Assembly (NCBI GenBank): GCA_963695805.1 | Contig: CAVOHV010000003.1 | Location: 310,001-374,000 of the forward strand | Source of the DNA: DASUPK01 sp963695805 | GTDB lineage: Bacteria; Actinomycetota; Thermoleophilia; Solirubrobacterales; 70-9 | Reading direction: 5' to 3' | DNA length: 64,000 bases | In this document: positions 10,783-20,829 of the stretch, in pieces | Position numbering within the stretch: the stretch's first letter is position 1 | Layout of the letters: each line of letters opens with the position of its first letter | Made by a program: the position numbers and the translations under genes | Notes under the pieces: model-generated | What the model was told of the DNA's origin: nothing | The model's input: only the letters and a program-made list of their open reading frames with translations | Database searches by the model: none

Positions 10783-11191
10783 CGCCCTCCTCGTCGTCGG
10801 ACTCGCGGTCCAGGGACCGCTCCAGAGTGACCTCCACGCCCGCCTCCTGAACCGGATACGGAACGGGCGGCTCGGGCTTCGCCGCGCGCACCTGGACCGA
10901 GTCGCAGTCGAAGCGTTCCATCAGCCGTTCCGCAACGACGTGGCAGAGGCGCTCGAGCGTGCGGTAGCTCTTCTCCGTGGCCGCGAGGGCGACGATGTCG
11001 CAGACCTGCGAGTAGTCGACGGTGTCCTCGACGCGGTCGGTCAGCACCGCGTCGCTGTCGGGTACGTCGAACGTCAGGTCGAACTCCAGCCGCTGGCCGA
11101 CCTCCTGCTCGGCGTCGCTGACGCCGTGGTGCGTATATATGGAGAGGCCGCGGATCTCGACCTGAACGGAGGGGTGTGCGGATTCGTCCAT
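10778..11191 (-). CDS. folB: Dihydroneopterin aldolase
   Basis: Converts dihydroneopterin to hydroxymethyl-dihydropterin plus glycolaldehyde. With ATG at 11191 the protein is 137 residues. It shows VQVEIRGLSIYTHHGV, the acidic YSQVC region, KSYRTLERLCHVVAERL, and a KPEPPVPYPVQEAGV stretch with the conserved Lys. The frame stays open upstream for another 127 codons but that part does not resemble the family. The C-terminal acidic extension (DRESDDEEGV) runs into the repeat copy, which supplies the stop. Confidence 0.93.
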   Translation of the reverse strand: MDESAHPSVQVEIRGLSIYTHHGVSDAEQEVGQRLEFDLTFDVPDSDAVLTDRVEDTVDYSQVCDIVALAATEKSYRTLERLCHVVAERLMERFDCDSVQVRAAKPEPPVPYPVQEAGVEVTLERSLDRESDDEEGV

Positions 11192-11230
11192 TGCCGCCAA
11201 AGTAGCGGGTCGTGAAAGGGTGTCGCGCTC

Positions 11231-12154
11231 GTGGAGCCTGAGCTGCAGCATCATTACGCCGACCTCGAGGAGTGCCGGGTGCACTACGTGAGCCGCGGCG
11301 AGGGCAAGCCGCTGCTCTTCCTGCACGGCTTCCCACAGTTCTGGTTCCTGTGGAGGGAGCAGCTGGCCGACCTTGGCAACGACCACGCGGTCTACGCCCC
11401 CGACATGCGGGGCTACAACCTCTCCTGCAAGCCCGAGGATCCCGAGGCCTACCGAATGCGCCATCTGCTCCGCGACATCGTCGGCCTCGTCGAGGAGCTG
11501 GACCTGGCGCCGCTCACCCTGGTCGGCCACGACTGGGGCGGGATCGTCTCCTGGGCCTTCGCCCTCAAGCACCCGGAGATGCTCGAGCGGCTGGTCATCA
11601 TCGACGCTCCCCCGCCCTTCACCTGGAACCGCGACCTGCGGGAGAGCCCGAGGCAGCGCGATGCCGTCAACTACATGGTCGAGCTCTCGAAGCCCTCACC
11701 GGGGCCCGAGGAGATGCTGGCCGCGAACGACTACTCGATGATGGACAACATCATGCGGCGCATCGGCGGCTGTGGCGGCGAGCTCTCCGATGCCGACCGC
11801 GCGGTCTACCACGAGGCCTGGTCGCAACCCGGGGCGCTGCGCGGCGGCCTCAACTACTACCGGGCCGCTCGCATGGGCGACCAGGTCGCCGGCGGCGGCG
11901 TGCCCGAGGAGTACGCGAGCAGGTTCACGTCGCAGACGGTCGAGGTACCGACCCTGGTGATCTGGGGTGCGAACGACACAGCGCTGCTGCCCTCCCTGAC
12001 ACGGGGGCTCAGCGAATGGGTGCCGCGCCTCCGCGTGGAGATCGTCCCCGGGGCCGGCCACTGGGTGCCCTACGAGCGCCCGGACCAGGTCAACAGGCTG
12101 ATTCGGGACTTCATGGATGCGAGGGTAGATGCTAGGGCGCGCCGCCAGGCGTGA
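11231..12154 (+). CDS. Alpha/beta hydrolase, epoxide hydrolase type
   Basis: A 307-residue hydrolase with HGFPQFWFLW (oxyanion hole), APDMRGYNLSCKP, nucleophile elbow GHDWGG with Asp (near residue 105), Tyr-containing cap, WGANDTALLP and catalytic His in GAGHWVPYERP. Asp nucleophile, GHDWG and cap tyrosines fit soluble epoxide hydrolases. GTG start. The final residues (DARVDARARRQA) come from two joined fragments of the palindromic repeat, so the C-terminus has been rewritten by that element. It sits between folB and folP and breaks the folate cluster. Confidence 0.85.
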   Translation: MEPELQHHYADLEECRVHYVSRGEGKPLLFLHGFPQFWFLWREQLADLGNDHAVYAPDMRGYNLSCKPEDPEAYRMRHLLRDIVGLVEELDLAPLTLVGHDWGGIVSWAFALKHPEMLERLVIIDAPPPFTWNRDLRESPRQRDAVNYMVELSKPSPGPEEMLAANDYSMMDNIMRRIGGCGGELSDADRAVYHEAWSQPGALRGGLNYYRAARMGDQVAGGGVPEEYASRFTSQTVEVPTLVIWGANDTALLPSLTRGLSEWVPRLRVEIVPGAGHWVPYERPDQVNRLIRDFMDARVDARARRQA

Positions 12155-12160
12155 CCCGTC
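12126..12160 (-). repeat. Palindromic repeat copy overlapping the epoxide hydrolase C-terminus
   Basis: Minus orientation: ACGGGTCACGCC, TGGCGGCGCGCCC, TAGCATCTA. A further 3'-end fragment (GGATGCGAGGG on the plus strand, about 12115-12125) precedes it and another copy follows at 12161, making a small tandem array. Confidence 0.75.
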
Positions 12161-12188
12161 AGATGCGGGAGCGAGGAGCAACCCGTTT
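12161..12188 (-). repeat. Palindromic repeat copy, shortened, in tandem
   Basis: Minus orientation: AAACGGGTTGCTCC then TCGCTCCCGCATCT. It abuts the preceding copy and lies in the gap before the folP stop. Confidence 0.75.
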
Positions 12189-12204
12189 GACGGCGAAGCC
12201 GGAT

Positions 12205-13008
12205 CTAGACGGGACCCGGATCCAGGATCGCCTCGGCCACCGTCAACGCCTGGCGCATCGGCGCGACATCGTGGACCCGCAGCATGCCGGCGCCGTTCGC
12301 GAAGGCGATCACATTGGAGGCGATCGAGCCTCCCAGCCGCTGATCGACCTCGGCCCCGGTCAGCTTGCCGATGAAGCTCTTGCGGGACGAGCCGAAGGCG
12401 ATCGGCCGGCCGAGCTCGGCGAGTTCCCCGAGCCGCCTGTGAAGCTCGAGGTTGTGCTCCACCGTCTTGCCGAACCCGATCCCGGGATCGACCCAGATCC
12501 GTTTCTCCTCGATCCCCTGTGAGACCGCGAACTCGATGCGTTCCGACAGGAACGCCTTGACGTCGTCGACGACGTCCTCATAGACCGGGTTCTCCTGCAT
12601 CGTCCGCGGGTCGCCGAGCATGTGCATGAGCACGACCTCGCAGCGGCGCTCGGCGCACAACCCGGCCAGATCGGGCTCGGCCCGCAGCGCGGTGACGTCG
12701 TTCACCATCGTTGCCCCGAGGCCCAGGGCTGCCTCCGCGACCGCAAACTTCGAGGTGTCGATCGAGACCGCTGGGCCGTTGCCGCCGGCGAGCGCCTCCA
12801 CCACGGGTGCCACGCGCGCCAGCTCCTCCTCGGCCGTCACCCCCTCCGCCCCCGGCCGTGTGGACTCTCCGCCGATGTCGAGGACGTCCGCCCCCTCGGC
12901 CGCCAGCTCCCGTCCATGATCGACGGCCCGCCCCGGATCGAGGAACTCTCCGCCGTCCGAGAACGAGTCGGGGGTCACGTTGACAATCCCCATGATCCGG
13001 GCGGCCAT
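12205..13008 (-). CDS. folP: Dihydropteroate synthase
   Basis: Joins para-aminobenzoate to hydroxymethyl-dihydropterin pyrophosphate; target of sulfonamides. The 267-residue protein has both DHPS signatures: IMGIVNVTPDSFSDGGEFLD at the N-terminus and ADVLDIGGESTRPGA near 45. SIDTSKFAVAE, MVNDVTAL, LMHMLGDPRTMQ, WVDPGIGFGKT and FGSSRKSFIG follow in order. ATG start, 3 bp after the stop of the upstream lipoprotein gene. folE is not found beside it, unlike the usual ftsH-folE-folP order in actinobacteria. Confidence 0.95.
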   Translation of the reverse strand: MAARIMGIVNVTPDSFSDGGEFLDPGRAVDHGRELAAEGADVLDIGGESTRPGAEGVTAEEELARVAPVVEALAGGNGPAVSIDTSKFAVAEAALGLGATMVNDVTALRAEPDLAGLCAERRCEVVLMHMLGDPRTMQENPVYEDVVDDVKAFLSERIEFAVSQGIEEKRIWVDPGIGFGKTVEHNLELHRRLGELAELGRPIAFGSSRKSFIGKLTGAEVDQRLGGSIASNVIAFANGAGMLRVHDVAPMRQALTVAEAILDPGPV

Positions 13009-13011
13009 CGG

Positions 13012-13362
13012 CTACTCCGTGCGGATCAGCCGGCCGTCGATGTTGAGCTCGACGAAGTGATGTGCCTCTCCCGAGCGGTAGCGCTGACACTGGTTGGCCG
13101 CCTCGTCATCGATCGGCTGGCGCGGGTCGTGGGCTACGTCCGCGACCCAGTCGGGCAGGGACGGGAGGCTCTCGGAGATGCACGGGCCGGTGCTCAGGTC
13201 GAGGCCTGACGCCTGAGCCTGGCGGAAGGCGGCCTGCGCCTCGTCGACGGCCGGCTGGGAGCCGCTCGGGTTGACGTTCGAGCCCTTGCTGCCGCAGCCG
13301 GCGAGCGCCAGAGGGAGAAAAGCGGCAATGAAGAGGGGCAGGACCTGGCGAAGCCGGATCAC
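13012..13362 (-). CDS. Small predicted lipoprotein
   Basis: A 116-residue protein with signal peptide and lipobox (LPLALAGC, Cys near residue 22), then a short linker (GSKGSNVNPSGSQ), and a domain with two further Cys (GPCISESLPSLPDWVADVAHD and ANQCQRY) that could form a disulfide outside the membrane. GTG start. Lies between ftsH and folP, ending 3 bp before folP. No family recognised. Confidence 0.7.
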   Translation of the reverse strand: MIRLRQVLPLFIAAFLPLALAGCGSKGSNVNPSGSQPAVDEAQAAFRQAQASGLDLSTGPCISESLPSLPDWVADVAHDPRQPIDDEAANQCQRYRSGEAHHFVELNIDGRLIRTE

Positions 13363-13492
13363 GGTTCAAGTATCTCCGCGACCAGAGGTTTCGGCGTTTT
13401 CCCGGCTCTCAGCCAGGAAAGTGCCACGATCCGTTCGCAGGCCGCCGGGAGCACGGCCCCCTTCATTGCCGGTCTTTGCGTGAACCGTCCGG

Positions 13493-15454
<1,962 letters not shown>

Positions 15455-15527
15455 GGTTGGTGGGTCCTTGCCCGGCGGTACGCGGGATGCGCGCCTCCGG
15501 ATCTATCGCGAGGGTACCAGCGTTGAT

Positions 15528-16070
15528 CTAGCTGCTTTGCGGGTTTTCCCGCAGGGCAGCGACGTAGGAGAGGTTGCGATAGCGCTCGAGGTGATCGAGC
15601 CCATAACCGATCGCGAAGCGGTTCGGAATCTCGAAGCCGACGTAGCGAACGGGTAGGTCCACGCGCCGCCGCTCGGGCTTCGTGAGCAGCGCACAGACCT
15701 CGATCGACTTCGGACTGCGCGCCTGCAGGTTGCGGAGCAGGTAGTGGAGGGTGAGGCCCGAGTCGATGATGTCCTCCACGATCAGGACGTCGCGGTCCGC
15801 GATCGGTGCGTCCAGGTCCTTGAGGATCCGCACAACCCCGGATGAGTCCGTCGAGGAGCCGTAGCTGGACACCGCCATGAAGTCGAGCTCGCAGTCGACC
15901 GTCATGTGGCGCATCAGGTCGGCGAGGAACGGGACCGCTCCCTTCAGGATCGCGACGAGGAGCGGCCTGCGCCCCTGATAGTCCCGGCTCACCTCCGCCC
16001 CGAGCTCGGCCACCCGGCGCTGAAGGTCCTCTTCCGAGACGAGCACCTCCCCGATCACGTCCTCGCTCAC
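15528..16070 (-). CDS. hpt: Hypoxanthine phosphoribosyltransferase
   Basis: Salvages hypoxanthine/guanine with PRPP. From the GTG at 16070 the protein is 180 residues and starts SEDVIGEVLVSEEDLQRRV, a typical family start; the frame is open far upstream but that part lies within tilS. Motifs: VAILKGAVPFLADL (pyrophosphate loop), SYGSSTDSSG (flexible loop), the PRPP signature DVLIVEDIIDSGLTL, and VGFEIPNRFAIGYGLD. Starts 10 bp after the tilS stop. Confidence 0.95.
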   Translation of the reverse strand: MSEDVIGEVLVSEEDLQRRVAELGAEVSRDYQGRRPLLVAILKGAVPFLADLMRHMTVDCELDFMAVSSYGSSTDSSGVVRILKDLDAPIADRDVLIVEDIIDSGLTLHYLLRNLQARSPKSIEVCALLTKPERRRVDLPVRYVGFEIPNRFAIGYGLDHLERYRNLSYVAALRENPQSS

Positions 16071-16080
16071 GGCGCCCAGT

Positions 16081-17424
16081 CTATGTATGGACCTGAGCTG
16101 CCCTGAGTACGGCCGCCTGGGGAGCGCCGGCCTTCGCAGCGAACTCCTCCGAGACCGCGACGCCGGCGATCCAGACGATGCGCCCATCGGAGGTGACCAC
16201 AGGAAGCGCGTGCCGCAATGACCTCGGGACTTTGCGGTCGGTGAAGAGGTCCTGGAGGGATTTGCTGCCCCCGAGCCCGAGCGGCCGCATCCGGTCGCCC
16301 TCGCGCCAGGACCGCACGACCAGGCTGCCCCCGAGCGCCCCGGGGTCGAGCACCGCGAGCTCGGGACCATCCGCAGCCGGCACGCTCGAGGCGAGCTCCG
16401 CCCGCACCTCCCAGCTGCCGAAGCGACAGCGGCCGGGCACCGGCAGAGTCGCCGCCGCCGGCTCAGCGGCCGAACCGGTCGTGAAGCGAACGTGTCCCCC
16501 CTCGACCTGGGCCTCCACCCCACCGCCGAGCTCGACGACTCCGCCTTCCGGCTCATTCACCAGTCGCCAGATCTGATCCCCGCGGTCGCGCCCGAGCGGC
16601 ACCCGGGATCCGGCCGCTCGCTCGGCGAGGAGGCGAAGCGCGAGGCGGCGGATCGCGGGATCGAGCGGTGCGAGCCCGTCCCGACTGATTGCGCCGGCGG
16701 CGTCCGCACCCGACTCAGAGAGGACCTCGGCCGCGGCCCTCTCGAGCGCCTCGCTCTCCTCCGCCAGCTCGGCCTGGGTCTCGGCGATCGTGGCCTCGAC
16801 CTCGGGCCCGATCTCACGCAGCACCGGCAGGACCTCATTCCGAAGCCGGTTGCGGGCGTACATCGGCTCGGCGTTCGTCGGGTCGTCATGGAATGGCAGG
16901 TCGGCCTCCGAGGCGAGCTGCCGCACCTGATCGCGACCGAGCGCCAGCAGCGGCCGGACGACCGGTCCCCGCCGGGGCCGCAGCCCGAGCAGGGCTCGAC
17001 GCCCCGGTGAGGTCGCCAGCCGGTAGAGCACCGTCTCCGCGAGATCGGTTCGGGTGTGCCCGGTGGCGATCCAGTCGGCACCGCTGGACCGGCGCAGCCG
17101 CTCGCCGGCCGCATAGCGAACCGCACGAGCCTCGGCCTGGACGTTGCCCCCACCGAGCACGGGCCGCTCCACCTCGAGCTCGATCCCGAGACGTGCGCTG
17201 AGCTCGCGGACGGTCTCCTCGTCCCTGTCGGAATCTGGGCGGAGTCCGTAGTTGAGGTGAAGCGCAGTCACGGCACCGGGGCCTGCCACCCCAACAGCCG
17301 CAGCCGCGGTCGCTGCGGAGTCGGCGCCGCCTGACACCAGGACAACGCCCCGCGTGCCCTGGGGAATCAGGCCGCTCTCCCGGGCAGCGCGGGCGAGAGC
17401 CGAGTGCGCCTCTTCGGCGGTCAT
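16081..17424 (-). CDS. tilS: tRNA(Ile)-lysidine synthase
   Basis: Modifies C34 of tRNA-Ile(CAU) to lysidine using lysine and ATP. The 447-residue protein has the PP-loop VVLVSGGADSAATA (residues about 28-41), HLNYGLRPDSDRDEETVREL, ATGHTRTDLAETVLYRL, and PLLALGRDQVRQLA; a C-terminal domain ends with VRSWREGDRMRPLGLGGSK and the D-rich FTDRKVPRSLR characteristic of TilS. ATG start, first gene of tilS-hpt-ftsH. Confidence 0.95.
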   Translation of the reverse strand: MTAEEAHSALARAARESGLIPQGTRGVVLVSGGADSAATAAAAVGVAGPGAVTALHLNYGLRPDSDRDEETVRELSARLGIELEVERPVLGGGNVQAEARAVRYAAGERLRRSSGADWIATGHTRTDLAETVLYRLATSPGRRALLGLRPRRGPVVRPLLALGRDQVRQLASEADLPFHDDPTNAEPMYARNRLRNEVLPVLREIGPEVEATIAETQAELAEESEALERAAAEVLSESGADAAGAISRDGLAPLDPAIRRLALRLLAERAAGSRVPLGRDRGDQIWRLVNEPEGGVVELGGGVEAQVEGGHVRFTTGSAAEPAAATLPVPGRCRFGSWEVRAELASSVPAADGPELAVLDPGALGGSLVVRSWREGDRMRPLGLGGSKSLQDLFTDRKVPRSLRHALPVVTSDGRIVWIAGVAVSEEFAAKAGAPQAAVLRAAQVHT

Positions 17425-17477
17425 GCGGGCGATTCTAGGAACGGAACCAGAGCAGCCTGGATGTGAGCGGGGTCACG

Positions 17478-18689
17478 TTAGTCCGCTGCGGGCCGGGCTA
17501 TGTAGAGAGAGATCGGATCCGGGAAGCCCTTGAGGACGACGTCGCCGATCGCGTCGAAGCGCAGGAAGTCCGATTCGCCGATCGCATCGACAAGCGCCTG
17601 GGTCACCAGCACCTCACCGCCGAGCGCACGTGACACCACCCGGTGCGAAAGGTTGACGTCGCCGCCGAAGTAGTCGCCGTCGCGGAAGACCGCGGCGCCG
17701 TAGTGGAGGCCGACCCGTGGCTGCGGCCGCTCCTGGAAGAGGGCGAGGAAGCCGACCGCCCACTCCGTGAGCGACGCGGGCTCGGGGGAGACGATCATCA
17801 CCTCATCGCCGATCGTCTTCACGATCGTCGCCTCGGAGGGCAGGGTCGCCTCAACCGTGTCGAGGAAACGCTCGATCAGGTCGAGCGCCTCCTCGTCCCC
17901 CTCCTCCTCCGTGTAGCGGGTGAACCCCGTCAGGTCCACGAAGCAGAAGGTCATCGAGACCCGCGCCAGCCCGCGGCCGGCGCCGCCGATGTCGGCCTCC
18001 ATGTGTCCGACGACGTCCTGCTCGATGTAGAAACGCAGGTACCGGTTGTGCATGTACTCCATCAACGGGCCTGTCAAGGGCAGCAGGTCCGCCGCCAGCG
18101 ATCCCATCTCCTCGGCGATCTGGAGGGGCGGCACCTCCTCCTGCATGAGCGGCTCGTGGACGTAGAGGTGGAAGAGGCGAACCTCCGCATCCGCGACGCG
18201 ACGGATCGACTGCGCGTAGACCCGGACCAGCTGGAGGAAGGCGACGAGTGGGAAGCCCGAGGCGAGCACGTCGGCGCAGCGCCGCATCGCCTCCAGGTCC
18301 TCCTCGTTCAGCCTCGAGTCGGCGCTCATCGGCGTGCCGAGCAGCGTCATCAGGCGCTCGATCAGCTCCGACTCGAGTCCGGTCAGCTCCGCCGCCTCCT
18401 CGCGCGTGTAGCCACCCTCCGAAACCTCGAAGAGATCCTCGGCGCGGCCGAACGCGAGTCGGCCGCCCGCCGCCGCCTCCCTGATGGCCTCGACCGAATA
18501 GCCCCGCTCCCGCATCCGTGCGATCACTCGCCCCTGCGCCGCCGACGCCCTCGTCCACTTCCCGTCGGCCACCGGGACGAGGCCCGCGTCCGCCCAGCGC
18601 CTCAGCGTGGACGCGGAGACGCCGGCGAGCCGACTGGCCTCCGCCAGGGAGACGCCCTCACCTTGATCGTTCCGATCCTCGGGGCTCAT
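17478..18689 (-). CDS. Class III nucleotide cyclase with an N-terminal MerR-type helix-turn-helix
   Basis: A 403-residue protein. Residues about 12-65 form a MerR-like winged helix (SLAEASRLAGVSASTLRRWA). After an all-helical middle, residues about 230-400 form an adenylate/guanylate cyclase domain: CFVDLTGFTRYTEEEGDEEA holds the first metal Asp, KTIGDEVMIV holds the substrate Lys and second metal Asp, and GGDVNLSHRVVSRA holds the transition-state Asn/Arg. All catalytic residues look intact, so cyclic nucleotide synthesis is plausible. ATG at 18689 follows GGGAGGGG; an upstream in-frame start at 18731 lacks this. A DNA-binding domain fused to a cyclase suggests a one-protein sensor-regulator. 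Three hairpins and an inverted repeat lie just upstream. Confidence 0.85.
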   Translation of the reverse strand: MSPEDRNDQGEGVSLAEASRLAGVSASTLRRWADAGLVPVADGKWTRASAAQGRVIARMRERGYSVEAIREAAAGGRLAFGRAEDLFEVSEGGYTREEAAELTGLESELIERLMTLLGTPMSADSRLNEEDLEAMRRCADVLASGFPLVAFLQLVRVYAQSIRRVADAEVRLFHLYVHEPLMQEEVPPLQIAEEMGSLAADLLPLTGPLMEYMHNRYLRFYIEQDVVGHMEADIGGAGRGLARVSMTFCFVDLTGFTRYTEEEGDEEALDLIERFLDTVEATLPSEATIVKTIGDEVMIVSPEPASLTEWAVGFLALFQERPQPRVGLHYGAAVFRDGDYFGGDVNLSHRVVSRALGGEVLVTQALVDAIGESDFLRFDAIGDVVLKGFPDPISLYIARPAAD

Positions 18690-18719
18690 GCGCCCCCTCC
18701 CGCCGGCAACGACGCGACC

Positions 18720-18731
18720 TTGTCCTGACAA
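18720..18731. promoter_or_regulatory. Short inverted repeat upstream of the MerR-cyclase gene
   Basis: TTGTC CT GACAA is a perfect 5-bp-arm inverted repeat about 30 bp upstream of the ATG. MerR-type proteins bind such dyads; autoregulation by the adjacent product is inference. Confidence 0.35.
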
Positions 18732-18732
18732 A

Positions 18733-18806
18733 GCGACGGGGCCCCAGGACCCCGTCGCCTGCGGGCTATCGGCCCGCCTCGTCGACCGGCGGCGCCTAGA
18801 CGCCGC
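18733..18806. other. Three tandem hairpins in the leader of the MerR-cyclase gene
   Basis: Perfect stems follow one another: GCGACGGGG/CCCCGTCGC (18733-18758, 8-nt loop), GCGGGC/GCCCGC (18761-18777, 5-nt loop), GCGGCG/CGCCGC (18789-18806, 6-nt loop). They lie between the cyclase start and the next gene. No known riboswitch consensus was matched. Confidence 0.5.
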
Positions 18807-18956
18807 GCGGAGCCCTGTCGCCGGTCCCAGTCGCCGGGGGACCTGCGAACCGCGGACCCGCTTCCGGCCCGAGAGCTTTTCGAGTGTGTCGAGACTACGC
18901 CCACCGAAGGGGCCAGGTCAATCCCGCCGGGCGCGCTGGGGCTGGGCCTGATCCGC

Positions 18957-19436
18957 CTAGTCAAGAGCGAGATGGGGGTACTTCTTCGAGATCAGGCCGC
19001 GATAGCGGGAGAAGAGGGGCTTGGCGGCAGGAAAGAAGCGCAGTGCGGCTCCGGCGTCCTCGACCCTCGTCCGCAGCCGGCCGCGGGCGATCGCGATCGC
19101 CGGGTTCTCTTTCCCCTGGAAGACGCGGTTGGCGACGGCCGAATCCATGCTGAGCCGGAGCTTTGGCTTCGCCTTCGACCGGGTCGAGAAGTTCCACTCC
19201 AGGCAGTGGCGCCCACGGTCGGCGCGCGAGACGTTGAGCACCAGCTGCAGGTCCGGGAATTCGATCCTCAGGGGCGCCGCGGCCGCGCTCAGCCGCGGAC
19301 CGTCTTCGGGATCCTGGTCGATCTCCCGGAGCACCGTGTCGAGGATCTGCTTGAGCTCCGTCTTCGTCAGCTTCTCGGTGGACCCTGACCCTCGACCTGA
19401 GGTCAACTGTTTTGCCGCTTTTGCCTTGGACCCCAT
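18957..19436 (-). CDS. SCP2 sterol-carrier-like protein
   Basis: A 159-residue cytoplasmic protein; residues about 40-150 follow an SCP2-like alpha/beta pattern (IEFPDLQLVLNVSRADRG, then PKLRLSMDSAVANRVFQGKE, then PAIAIARGRLRTR and ALRFFPAAKPLFSRYRGLI). SCP2 domains bind hydrophobic ligands such as acyl-CoA or lipids. ATG at 19436 is preferred; GTG at 19445 is possible. Stands alone, divergent from the nucleoside phosphorylase gene. Fold call is moderate. Confidence 0.6.
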   Translation of the reverse strand: MGSKAKAAKQLTSGRGSGSTEKLTKTELKQILDTVLREIDQDPEDGPRLSAAAAPLRIEFPDLQLVLNVSRADRGRHCLEWNFSTRSKAKPKLRLSMDSAVANRVFQGKENPAIAIARGRLRTRVEDAGAALRFFPAAKPLFSRYRGLISKKYPHLALD

Positions 19437-19508
19437 TGCGAGCACCGACCTCCGCTAACCCTATACGCGGCAGCCGGGTCCGGCACGCCGCTGTACCGTG
19501 CCCGGCCC

Positions 19509-20222
19509 ATGGCGCACCACCTCCGCCCCAACACCGAGTACGCGGAGGACGCCCTGCTCCCCGGTGACCCCGGCCGCGCCCTCGCGCTCGCCCAGCAGCT
19601 CCTCACCGAACCGAAGATGAGCAACCACGCCCGCGGGCTCTGGGGATACACGGGGGAGACGCCGAGCGGCAGGCGGCTGAGCATCCAATCGACCGGGATG
19701 GGAGGCCCAAGCGCCGCGATCGTCCTCCACGAGCTGGCCGAGCTCGGCGTGAGGCAGGCGATCCGAGTGGGCACGTGCGGAGCGCTCGACACGGACCTCG
19801 CGCAGGGCGAGCTGCTCGTCGCCGGCGATGCGCTGGCGGAGGACGGAGCGAGCCGCGCCCTCGGCGCCGGAGAAATCGCCGAGGCTGATCCCGATCTCAC
19901 CGGACGGCTGTCCGGCGCGCTCGAGGGAACCGCGGCGCCGGTTCGGATCGTGACGACCGACCTCTTCTATGACAGCAGCGAAGGCGACGCAGGCCCGCCG
20001 CGGGCACGTGCGGAGGCCTGGCTGAGGCGCGGTGCCGTCGCGGTCGAGATGGAGGCCGCGACCCTGTTCACGCTGGGAAGACGTCTCGGCGTCGCCACCG
20101 CCTGCCTGCTCGCGGTGTCGGACACCTTCGAGGCAACGGAGCGGCGGCGCATCTCCGACGATCATCTGGCCGACGTCGCCGGCCGCATGGGGTCGGCCGC
20201 CGCCACGGCGCTCGAGGGTTGA
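19509..20222 (+). CDS. Nucleoside phosphorylase (PNP/UDP family)
   Basis: Cleaves a nucleoside with phosphate to base and ribose-1-phosphate. The 237-residue protein carries the family marks LLPGDPGRALALAQ (phosphate Arg), IQSTGMGGPSAAIVLHEL, RVGTCGAL, TTDLFYDS and VAVEMEAATLF (ribose-binding Met/Glu). Size and layout match hexameric purine-nucleoside or uridine phosphorylases; the base specificity cannot be settled by eye. ATG start. Convergent with the coiled-coil gene, 3 bp between stops. Confidence 0.88.
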   Translation: MAHHLRPNTEYAEDALLPGDPGRALALAQQLLTEPKMSNHARGLWGYTGETPSGRRLSIQSTGMGGPSAAIVLHELAELGVRQAIRVGTCGALDTDLAQGELLVAGDALAEDGASRALGAGEIAEADPDLTGRLSGALEGTAAPVRIVTTDLFYDSSEGDAGPPRARAEAWLRRGAVAVEMEAATLFTLGRRLGVATACLLAVSDTFEATERRRISDDHLADVAGRMGSAAATALEG

Positions 20223-20225
20223 AGG

Positions 20226-20567
20226 TCAACCCTGGCCGGAGGCTTGCCGGCGGGAGGAGTCGCGCTCACTGCGGAGCTCCGCGACCTCCCGGCTGAGCCG
20301 GTCGAGTGAGTCCTCGACCTCCTCGAGGCGTTCGGAGAGAGCTCTCATGCGGCGCGCGAGCCGGTCGACGTCGTTGCCGGTCGGAAGGTTCAGGTTCCGG
20401 ATCACGGCGGTGCCGGCCTCCGAGGCTCGCTCACGCATGCCGAAGGCGACCTGCAACGCCTGGTTCATCCACGGGTTCTCGACCAGGATCTGCGCCAGGT
20501 CACCGAGGGCGCTCTCCCCCCGGGGCGAGGCATGATCTCTGCTCTCTTCGACGCCGCCCTCGTCCAT
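20226..20567 (-). CDS. Small coiled-coil protein, phasin/PhaE-like
   Basis: A 113-residue protein with an amphipathic helix (LAQILVENPWMNQALQVAFGM), a linker LNLPTGNDVDRLARRM and a long heptad-rich coiled coil (residues about 68-103). This layout resembles phasin-like or PHA-synthase-subunit proteins, but no PHA gene is nearby, so function is open. ATG start. Confidence 0.55.
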   Translation of the reverse strand: MDEGGVEESRDHASPRGESALGDLAQILVENPWMNQALQVAFGMRERASEAGTAVIRNLNLPTGNDVDRLARRMRALSERLEEVEDSLDRLSREVAELRSERDSSRRQASGQG

Positions 20568-20829
20568 ATCGTTCTGCGCACGGTACCGCGCTGAGCGACC
20601 AATCCGAGACCCCGCTCAACGGTCCCACAACATTGCCTACGGACCCGCTCAAGTACGCTTGCGCACGCACGGTGAGGAGGGTTACCAGCCGCAACTGCCC
20701 ATGCGCGTCAGTTCTGCGTTGCAATGGGGATAGTGAGTCAGTAGCGTCCGCCGTGTCCGTGGCTGCAGGGAGGCTGCGTCTGGCAGACCCTGGAAAACCC
20801 AGACTTTCACGGGCAGGATCGGCTAGCCA
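20568..20829. other. Intergenic leader of the wall-hydrolase gene
   Basis: 262 bp without a gene between two divergent coding regions. Wall-hydrolase genes in actinobacteria often have a c-di-AMP riboswitch, but no such consensus was recognised here. No strong promoter hexamer pair was found either. Confidence 0.4.

Noticed and set aside
15467..15515. A further repeat copy between ftsH and hpt
   Set aside because: GGGTCC and GGATCTATCG give only loose resemblance and no stem of the right form.
20568..20829. c-di-AMP riboswitch upstream of the wall-hydrolase gene
   Set aside because: Such riboswitches often precede wall hydrolases in actinobacteria, but the conserved blocks were not found here.
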